A stretch of DNA of 11,599 bases from Planctomycetota bacterium (lineage in GTDB: Bacteria; Planctomycetota; DG-23; SLPQ01), in the NCBI GenBank assembly GCA_021160625.1, contig JAGHCE010000101.1, positions 1 through 11,599 of the forward strand, read 5' to 3'. A model generated the notes under the pieces. It did not search any database. It had not been told where the DNA came from and saw nothing but the letters and a program-made list of their open reading frames with translations. Position 1 is the stretch's first letter, and every line of letters begins with the position of its first letter. The position numbers and the translations under genes are program-made. Below, piece by piece: positions 6,280-11,599 of the stretch.

Positions 6280-6744
6280 ATGGAAAAGCTTGAAGGGAAG
6301 TTATCGGCAAGGGGCAGGAAATTCGCGCTGGTCGCCAGCCGCTTCAACAGCCTCATAACCAGACAACTGATAGCCGGAGCCCAGGACTGCCTCCTTCGCC
6401 ACGGCGCCGAGGACAAGGACCTCACACTCGTGTGGGTTCCTGGTTCCTTCGAGATGCCGCTGGCGGCGAAGAAGGCCCTCGAGTCGGGGAAGTTTAACGC
6501 GGTCATCTGCCTCGGCGCAGTCATAAGGGGCGAGACTCCGCACTTCGAGTACGTCGCCGCCGAGGCGGCCAAGGGGCTCGCGCAGGTGGCCCTTTCCGGC
6601 GGCGTGCCGGTTACTTTCGGGCTTTTGACCCCCGACACGTTGGAGCAGGCCCTCGACCGCGCCGGGGCCAAGTCCGGCAACAAGGGCGCCGACGCAGCGG
6701 CCGCAGCAATCGAAATGGCCGACCTCCTGGCCTCGATGGGCTAA
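6280..6744 (+). CDS. ribH: 6,7-dimethyl-8-ribityllumazine synthase
   Basis: The 154-aa product has the normal length. It condenses 5-amino-6-ribitylaminouracil with 3,4-dihydroxy-2-butanone 4-phosphate, the penultimate step of riboflavin synthesis, in the cytoplasm. Motifs: SRFNSLIT (20-27), VPGSFEMPLAAKK (53-65), GAVIRGETPHFEYVAAEAAKG (79-99, in which His88 is the catalytic base) and RAGAKSGNKG (127-136). I start at the ATG at 6280, because GAGGGAG precedes it and EGKLSARG is the normal N-terminus; the in-frame ATG at 6235 overlaps the predicted -10 element. This is the first gene of the plus-strand run, 32 nt before nusB. Other rib genes are not in the window. Confidence 0.97.
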   Translation: MEKLEGKLSARGRKFALVASRFNSLITRQLIAGAQDCLLRHGAEDKDLTLVWVPGSFEMPLAAKKALESGKFNAVICLGAVIRGETPHFEYVAAEAAKGLAQVALSGGVPVTFGLLTPDTLEQALDRAGAKSGNKGADAAAAAIEMADLLASMG

Positions 6745-6776
6745 GGGCCGGCCTCTTTGGAAAGCCAAGGTTCCTG

Positions 6777-7190
6777 ATGCACAAGCGCACCCGGGCAAGA
6801 CGGCTTGTGATGCTGGTCCTCTACCAGGCCGATCTCCTGGGAGAAGAGCACACAGCCGATGCGCGTGAGTGGCTCAAGGCCCGAGGCGGCGACTCCGACC
6901 TGCACTCTTTCTCAATGGAACTGTTTGATATGACGTTCTCTCACATCGCCGACATCGACCCCCTGCTTGAGAGCGTGGCTCAGAACTGGCATCTTGGCCG
7001 TATGGCCGCCATCGACCGGGCGCTTTTGAGGATGGCCGCCTGCGAGCTCATCTACTACAAGGACGCGCCTCCAAAGGTCGTCATCAACGAGGCCGTCGAG
7101 CTGGCGAAGCGCTACAGCACCGCCGCCTCCGGCTCGTTCGTCAACGGCATACTCGACAAGATTCACAAGGACCGGGTGAAGAGCGAATGA
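6777..7190 (+). CDS. nusB: Transcription antitermination factor NusB
   Basis: The 137-aa all-helical product is of normal family length. Motifs: RTRARRLVMLVLYQADL (4-20), MAAIDRALLRMAACEL (76-91), and PKVVINEAVELAKRYS (99-114) followed by GSFVNGILDKIHK (119-131). NusB with NusE (S10) binds boxA RNA and supports antitermination of rRNA operons. An AAGG lies eight bases before the ATG. The ribH-nusB order is widespread in bacteria. The gene overlaps the next one by four bases (ATGA), indicating translational coupling. Confidence 0.96.
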   Translation: MHKRTRARRLVMLVLYQADLLGEEHTADAREWLKARGGDSDLHSFSMELFDMTFSHIADIDPLLESVAQNWHLGRMAAIDRALLRMAACELIYYKDAPPKVVINEAVELAKRYSTAASGSFVNGILDKIHKDRVKSE

Positions 7191-8026
7191 ACTACACCAG
7201 GATCGCCGACCTGCACGTTCACACAGACGCCTCCGACGGCGCCTGCTCGGTAGGCGAGGTCATCTCGATGGCCGCGGACGCAGGCCTTGAGATAATAGCG
7301 ATAACCGACCACGACTCCGTTGCAGCCTTTGACGATCTGGAATGCAACAGCCGTGTCGAGGTCATCCCGGGAGTGGAGCTTTCCGCGGACCTTGCCGGCC
7401 GCGAGGTACACGTGCTGGGCTACTTTCTCGATCCCGAGGACGCGGAGCTCCTTGCGATCCTGAGGACCCTCCAGCAAAAGCGCCTCGCTCGCGCACATAC
7501 GATTCTCCGCAAGCTTTCCACGCAAAGCATCCACATCCCCCCGCGCGACGTCCTGGCTGCGGCCGATGGCGGCGCGATAAGCCGCCTCCACATCGCCGAG
7601 ATTCTTATCGACAACGGCCATTCGGCCAACCTGCACCAGGTCTTCAGGGATTATCTCGGCCCGGAGGGTACCGCCTTCGTGGCGAAGCCTCACTTCGAGG
7701 TCGACCAGGCTATCGCAATAATCCACCGCGCAGGCGGCGCGGCGGTCCTGGCCCACCCGCACAACAACTTCACCTTCGAGGAGGTCGCCTCCTTCGCCGA
7801 GGCCGGCCTCGACGGCGTCGAGGCCCACTACGTCAGGCACTCGGCGCGGGACGTTCGGCGCTGGCTCGATGTGGCGGCGAAACTGCATCTGGTCCCCACG
7901 GGCGGCAGCGACTTTCACGGCCGCCGCATTACCGACACGCCCATAGGCGCTATGCGCGTCGAGCGAAAGACCGTCGAAGATCTCTTCGAAAGGAGCGGGC
8001 ACAATGCCGTTCGGCGGATTTCTTGA
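7187..8026 (+). CDS. PHP-domain metal-dependent phosphoesterase (YciV/RNase AM-like)
   Basis: The 279-aa product carries the complete PHP metal set: DLHVHTDASDG (8-18; His10, His12, Asp17), ITDHDS (39-44; His42), IPGVELS (60-66; Glu64), HVLGYF (75-80; His75), AVLAHPH (186-192; His190) and GGSDFHG (239-245; Asp242, His244). RLHIAEIL (133-140) and the insert up to about 180 match the YciV/TrpH subgroup. E. coli YciV (RNase AM) trims 5' ends of rRNA and other short RNAs and hydrolyses 3',5'-bisphosphonucleotides. It is predicted cytoplasmic, with no signal. The start overlaps nusB by 4 nt and the end overlaps ftsY by 23 nt. Its place between nusB and ftsY fits a role in RNA metabolism, but that is inference; the exact substrate could be another nucleotide phosphoester. 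Confidence 0.93.
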   Translation: MNYTRIADLHVHTDASDGACSVGEVISMAADAGLEIIAITDHDSVAAFDDLECNSRVEVIPGVELSADLAGREVHVLGYFLDPEDAELLAILRTLQQKRLARAHTILRKLSTQSIHIPPRDVLAAADGGAISRLHIAEILIDNGHSANLHQVFRDYLGPEGTAFVAKPHFEVDQAIAIIHRAGGAAVLAHPHNNFTFEEVASFAEAGLDGVEAHYVRHSARDVRRWLDVAAKLHLVPTGGSDFHGRRITDTPIGAMRVERKTVEDLFERSGHNAVRRIS

Positions 8027-8924
8027 CAGCCTCAAGAGGGGCCTCGCCAAGACGCGCAAGGCCCTCGCAAGCCCCCTGAAGGAGCTCTTCGGCCGCGCCC
8101 GCAGGATGGACGCGGACTTCCTCGAAGAACTCGAGGAGATACTGATATCCGCCGATGTGGGTGTGGCCGCCACGATGGCCATCATCGACGACCTGTCCGC
8201 CGCCTCGAAGGAACGGAAGGTTTCGGCCCCCGAGGACCTCTACGAAATCCTCAAAGAGGACATAGCCCGCCGCCTCAGAACCGGCCAGGGCGCAGTCGCC
8301 CTTGCCGATACGCCGCCTACCGTCATCCTGGTGGCGGGGGTAAACGGCACCGGCAAGACGACCAGCATCGCCAAGCTCGCCTGGTACTACAGCCGGCAAG
8401 GCAAAAAGGTCCTCCTGGCCGCCGGCGATACCTTCCGGGCGGCGGCCACCGAGCAGCTCTCGGTGTGGGCCAAGCGCATCGGCGCCGACATTGTCGGCCA
8501 CCAGATGGGCGCCGACCCTGCAGCCGTAGCCTACGACGCCTGCGAGGCGGCCGTCGCGCGCGGCGCGGATGTTCTCATCGTCGACACCGCCGGGCGGCTC
8601 CACACCAACCGCAACCTGATGAGGGAGCTCTCGAAAATCTCCTCGGTCGCGGCGAAAAAAATACCCGGCGCGCCGCATGAGGTCATCCTCGTTTTGGACG
8701 CCACCAACGGGCAAAACGCCATCGTCCAGGCAGAACAGTTCAAACAGGCAATCGACGTAACGGGTATATTCCTTGCGAAGCTCGACGGCACGGCCAGGGG
8801 CGGCATAGTGATAGCCATTTGCGACAAGCTGGGGATACCGGTAAAATTTGTAGGCGTGGGTGAGGCCTGTGAGGATATCGAGCCCTTCGACGCCGAGCGT
8901 TTCACCGACGCCCTTTTCGAATAA
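8004..8924 (+). CDS. ftsY: Signal recognition particle receptor FtsY
   Basis: The 306-aa product is the SRP receptor GTPase that docks ribosome-nascent chain complexes at the inner membrane. The N domain spans about 1-100. The G domain shows GVNGTGKTT (112-120, P-loop), DTFRAAATEQL (142-152), DTAGRLH (194-200), LDATNGQNA (231-239), AKLDGTARGG (258-267) and the closing GVGEACEDIEPFDAERF (284-300). The acidic A domain found in some bacteria is absent; the protein begins with a short amphipathic stretch (FLDSLKRGLAKTRKAL), as in other short FtsYs. AAGGAG lies nine bases before the ATG, inside the PHP gene. The next gene follows 16 nt after the stop, so the membrane redox genes downstream probably share this transcript. 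Confidence 0.97.
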   Translation: MPFGGFLDSLKRGLAKTRKALASPLKELFGRARRMDADFLEELEEILISADVGVAATMAIIDDLSAASKERKVSAPEDLYEILKEDIARRLRTGQGAVALADTPPTVILVAGVNGTGKTTSIAKLAWYYSRQGKKVLLAAGDTFRAAATEQLSVWAKRIGADIVGHQMGADPAAVAYDACEAAVARGADVLIVDTAGRLHTNRNLMRELSKISSVAAKKIPGAPHEVILVLDATNGQNAIVQAEQFKQAIDVTGIFLAKLDGTARGGIVIAICDKLGIPVKFVGVGEACEDIEPFDAERFTDALFE

Positions 8925-8940
8925 CAAGAAGGAGAATTTG

Positions 8941-9849
8941 ATGAGAAGGACTCTGGCAGCGGGTATTCTCGTGGCGCTTGTCTCTTGCGGGGCTTTCGCC
9001 GCCGATGACATCGACGCCTTTTTCCCGAAGCCCCAGGAGATCGCCGGGTGGGCGATAAGCCGCGACATCGAGCACTACGCGGGCGAGGAGATATTCGACC
9101 GGATCGACGGCGCCGGCGAGATATTCCTGCAGTACAATTTCGAGGCGGGAGCAACCGCCGAATTCACCGGCCCCGAAGACGGCGTCATAGCAGTCGAAGT
9201 GTATCGGATGAAGACCGCCGCCGACGCATATGGCGTATTCACCTATCACAAGCCTGAAAAGGCCGAGGACTTTGAAGTCTCCCAGGCCGCCTATGCATCG
9301 GGCATCCTGGGCGGTCTCTGGAGGGATGTTTACTACGTCAAGGTCTACGGCTTAGAGGAAAAACCCGGCTTGCCCGACGCTGTCAAGGATTTCTGCAAAC
9401 TCATCTCCTCGAAAATCCCCGGCCGGGGAATCCTCCCGGACACCTTCAGGGTCTTTGAAATCGATGGGCACGTCAAGGGCTCGACCCGTTATCTCCACAC
9501 CAACCTGGCACTCAAGAATCTCCACTTCGTAGCGGACGAAAATATCCTGAAGCTGAGCGAAAAGACCTCAATGGTCTTCGGCCTTTTTGTCATCGACAAG
9601 CGTCGCTTTTCGGCCTTCCTGGTCGTCTACCCCACCGAGCCGGATGCGACGGCGGCGGCTTCCGGCTACGCGAAGTTCCTCGGAAAGCATCCCGATGCGG
9701 AGGCCACCTGGTTCAGGCAGCGCGGCAGGACCATCGTCGGCACATGGACGGGAATAAAGGTCAAAGAGACACAGGATTCCGAGTATATGATATACGACAC
9801 GCTCAAGGAACTCCTCAAGCAAGTGAAGATTCTCCAGATCGACAAGTAG
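8941..9849 (+). CDS. DUF6599 family exported protein or lipoprotein
   Basis: The 302-aa product starts at the ATG at 8941, preceded by AAGGAG. The N-terminus is MRRT, a hydrophobic stretch, then LVSC (13-16), which fits a lipobox with Cys16 as the modified residue. AFA before Ala21 is an alternative signal peptidase I site. The mature part has the DUF6599 pattern: FPKPQEIAGW (28-37), YAGEEIFDRIDGAGEIFLQYNF (46-67), VIAVEVYRMKTAADAYGVFTYHKP (82-105) and GLWRDVYYVKVYG (125-137). I know of no assigned biochemical function. It lies 7 nt before a DUF362 gene, which is followed by a polyferredoxin. I recall this three-gene order from other genomes, so a shared role in an envelope redox process is plausible but unproven. 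No metal-binding CxxC or haem motif is visible. Confidence 0.82.
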   Translation: MRRTLAAGILVALVSCGAFAADDIDAFFPKPQEIAGWAISRDIEHYAGEEIFDRIDGAGEIFLQYNFEAGATAEFTGPEDGVIAVEVYRMKTAADAYGVFTYHKPEKAEDFEVSQAAYASGILGGLWRDVYYVKVYGLEEKPGLPDAVKDFCKLISSKIPGRGILPDTFRVFEIDGHVKGSTRYLHTNLALKNLHFVADENILKLSEKTSMVFGLFVIDKRRFSAFLVVYPTEPDATAAASGYAKFLGKHPDAEATWFRQRGRTIVGTWTGIKVKETQDSEYMIYDTLKELLKQVKILQIDK

Positions 9850-9856
9850 GGGCGCT

Positions 9857-10831
9857 ATGGGGGCACTCAACCGGCGCAGGCTCCTTGAAATGGCCGGTGC
9901 GGCCGCGGGGTTTCTTGCTTTCGGCGGCGCACTCGCCTCGGATGCCCCTCTCGAAGATCCGCCCGCCGGGCCGCAGGCACCCCTTGACGCCGATTCCGCC
10001 GTCGGCGCCCACATCGCCTCGCTCAAGGGAAAGGTGGCCGTCGCCCGAAACGCCGGCCCCTACCACAACACCATAAACGCCATCACGCTCTTGGGCGGGA
10101 TGAAGGCCTTTCTGCCGCCCCGCGCCCACGTGGTCGTAAAGCCCAACATCGCCTGGAACCGTCCGCCTGCCGCCTGCGCCAACACCAACCCGGACGTCGT
10201 CCTGGCGGTCGTGGAGGAATGCATAAAGGCCGGGGCGCGCAAGGTGGAGGTCTACGACCGGCCCTGCGAGGACCGGCGGCGCACCTATGCGCGAAGCGGC
10301 ATAGCAAAGGCGGCCAAGGCCGGCGGCGGCAAGGTGCGCTTTCTCGAGGACTGGGAGTTCGTCGAAACCGCGATACCCGGCGGCAGGATTCTCAAGAACT
10401 GGCCCGTCGCCGAGGGCGTGTTTGCGGCCGACGCCTTCATAAACGTCCCCATCGCAAAGGACCACGACACCGCCACGCTTACTATGGCGATGAAGAACCT
10501 TATGGGCGTGATGGGCGGCAACCGCGGGCGGATTCACACTCACCTGGGCCAGAAACTCGCCGACTTTTCCACCTGCGTAGTCCCGACCTTGAACATCCTC
10601 GACGCCAACAGCATCCTCGTCGCCGGCGGCCCCCAGGGCGGCACTCCCGAGGACATCCGCACGCCCGGAATGGTCATAGCCGGCGTGGAGGCGGCCACCG
10701 TCGACGCGTTCGCCGCCGCCAACCTCCCCTGGGAAATCGCCCCCGGCCGCAAGGTCGCCTACCTCGAGGCCGCGAGGGATATGGACATCGGCACCCTTGA
10801 CGTGTCAAAAATCAGGGTAATCGAATCCTAA
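9857..10831 (+). CDS. DUF362 domain protein with Tat-like signal peptide
   Basis: The 324-aa product begins with NRRRLLEMAG (5-14) and a weakly hydrophobic stretch ending GGALA-SDA (23-30). This is a twin-arginine-type signal, suggesting export in a folded state with a cofactor. The DUF362 core includes VVVKPNIAWNRPP (92-104), ANTNPDVVLAVVEECIKAG (108-126), INVPIAKDHDTATLTMAMKN (195-214), ILDANSIL (247-254) and ATVDAFAAANL (280-290). The family often carries or accompanies ferredoxin domains; here no CxxC cluster is present and only four scattered cysteines are seen, so electrons may come from the downstream iron-sulfur protein. The ATG lies 7 nt after the upstream stop, with a weak AGGGG site. 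The reaction catalysed is unknown. Confidence 0.87.
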   Translation: MGALNRRRLLEMAGAAAGFLAFGGALASDAPLEDPPAGPQAPLDADSAVGAHIASLKGKVAVARNAGPYHNTINAITLLGGMKAFLPPRAHVVVKPNIAWNRPPAACANTNPDVVLAVVEECIKAGARKVEVYDRPCEDRRRTYARSGIAKAAKAGGGKVRFLEDWEFVETAIPGGRILKNWPVAEGVFAADAFINVPIAKDHDTATLTMAMKNLMGVMGGNRGRIHTHLGQKLADFSTCVVPTLNILDANSILVAGGPQGGTPEDIRTPGMVIAGVEAATVDAFAAANLPWEIAPGRKVAYLEAARDMDIGTLDVSKIRVIES

Positions 10832-10840
10832 GCGGTGCAT

Positions 10841-11599
10841 ATGGCTTACGTTATTTTCATCGGCTCCTTGTGCGCGGTCGCGGCGACTCCAGCGGTTTTG
10901 GGCCTCGTCCGGAAAAAGCCGCTCTTGGTCACCTTGCGGATGACGTGCCAGGCCTTCTTTCTCGTGATGTTCATATTTCTTCTCACCCAGACAGTAATCC
11001 CCGTCGAAGGGCACCGGGCGCTCGGGGGGCGCTTTCGCGTTGACTTTTTTCTGCATCTCTCGCCGCTTCTGGCAATTTCGGCGATGATAGCAGGCCGCGT
11101 TTTCATCGCGGGAATGCTTATGGGCCTGGTCGTGCTCGTGGGTGCTGTTGTCGCGGGGCGGTTCTTCTGCGGCTGGGTCTGCCCGCTGGGAACCGTTTTC
11201 GACGTATTCGACCGGCTTCTTTTCAGGAGACTCAAACGCCCGGAGAGTCGTGACCGGGTCCTGAGAAAGCTCAAGTTCCTCCGGCTGACGGCCATCCTCG
11301 TCGCGGCGGTCTTCGGCGTGCAGTCGGCCGGCTGGCTTGACCCCATCGCTATCGCGACGCGCTCCTTTTCGGTGGCGCTCCTGCCCGCCGCCGACCGCGC
11401 GGCAAAGGCCGCAATCGAGAAGCCGCTTCGGGACAAGACCTTCAGAGACGCGTCGCCACGGCCGGACGGATGGCTTCGCCGGACGGACGAAACGCTCAAA
11501 TCACTTCACATCCTCTACGACCGGGACCCTTCTTACCTGCAGACGGGCCTGGTCGGCGGACTGTTCGCAATGCTTGTTCTCCTGCAAATATACCAGAGG
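10841..11599 (+). CDS. Membrane 4Fe-4S polyferredoxin (NapH/MauN-type), 3' part cut off
   Basis: The 253 visible codons are open at the window end. They start at ATG 10841, 9 nt after the DUF362 stop; the ribosome site is weak (TAAGCGG). Hydrophobic helices are visible at about 1-22, 34-53, 75-106, 147-160 and 236-250. The motif RFFCGWVCPLG (107-117, Cys110 and Cys114) is the hallmark of NapH, NosR, RdxA and MauN membrane ferredoxins and is preceded by a transmembrane helix. LDPIAIATRSFSVALLPA (166-183) follows a pattern seen in related proteins. The second iron-sulfur region and the ferredoxin domain are expected beyond the window. It probably passes electrons across the membrane from quinol or ferredoxin; the partner is inferred to be the DUF362 protein. 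Confidence 0.88.
   Translation, partial: MAYVIFIGSLCAVAATPAVLGLVRKKPLLVTLRMTCQAFFLVMFIFLLTQTVIPVEGHRALGGRFRVDFFLHLSPLLAISAMIAGRVFIAGMLMGLVVLVGAVVAGRFFCGWVCPLGTVFDVFDRLLFRRLKRPESRDRVLRKLKFLRLTAILVAAVFGVQSAGWLDPIAIATRSFSVALLPAADRAAKAAIEKPLRDKTFRDASPRPDGWLRRTDETLKSLHILYDRDPSYLQTGLVGGLFAMLVLLQIYQR

Noticed and set aside
6212..6280. FMN riboswitch upstream of ribH
   Set aside because: The leader from the predicted start to the ATG is about 34 nt, far too short for the FMN aptamer, and no RFN-element motifs were seen.
7163..8185. Minus-strand open frame of 340 codons opposite the PHP gene
   Set aside because: The plus-strand PHP frame has all nine metal ligands. The antisense product is Val/Gly/Arg-rich with no motif.
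7950..9068. Minus-strand open frame of 372 codons opposite ftsY
   Set aside because: FtsY carries every GTPase motif on the plus strand. The antisense reading has none.
10846..11499. Minus-strand open frame of 217 codons at the right end
   Set aside because: It is antisense to the polyferredoxin, whose plus-strand frame is open from 10841 to the end and carries RFFCGWVCPLG.

Overview
The window looks like a chromosomal segment from a GC-rich Gram-negative bacterium. It is most likely from the Planctomycetota or a close PVC-type lineage. That placement is inference, resting on three things: the TatC N-terminal extension ending in DYRMSLGEHLEELR, the ribH-nusB-ftsY gene run, and the DUF4832 plus beta-helix exported proteins, which are common in such polysaccharide-rich genomes. 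No rRNA, tRNA, insertion sequence, phage gene or CRISPR array was found. Coding density is high and the genes fall into three transcription blocks.

Region 1 (1-2301, minus strand) holds an exported DUF4832 glycosidase-like protein. A secreted right-handed parallel beta-helix protein follows 65 nt downstream and runs off the window edge. Both have N-terminal export signals and good Shine-Dalgarno sites. The gene-free 2302-2643 stretch (342 nt) is a divergent control region. It carries candidate promoters for the minus-strand pair, a near-consensus sigma70 promoter for a cold-shock protein gene, and about 110 nt of structured 5' leader. The cold-shock gene (2644-2847, TTG start) ends at a strong intrinsic terminator.

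Region 2 (2923-6126, minus strand) contains tatC, then a cobA-hemD fusion (uroporphyrinogen-III C-methyltransferase plus uroporphyrinogen-III synthase), then a small SGNH hydrolase whose start codon lies one base after the fusion gene's stop. A pair of GC-rich hairpin repeats sits between tatC and cobA-hemD.

Region 3 (6212-11599, plus strand) is an apparent single operon starting from a promoter divergent to tatC: ribH, nusB, a PHP-domain phosphoesterase (YciV/RNase AM-like), ftsY, a DUF6599 exported protein or lipoprotein, a DUF362 protein with a Tat-like signal, and a membrane polyferredoxin of the NapH type (truncated by the window end). Neighbouring genes overlap or lie 32 nt or less apart, and no terminator is visible between them.

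The first four genes of region 3 are housekeeping: riboflavin synthesis, transcription antitermination, RNA or nucleotide processing, and membrane-protein targeting. The last three look like a poorly characterised envelope redox module: an exported DUF6599 protein, a Tat-exported DUF362 protein and a membrane iron-sulfur protein. They are the best candidate for an undescribed system here. The presence of tatC next door fits the predicted Tat export of the DUF362 protein.
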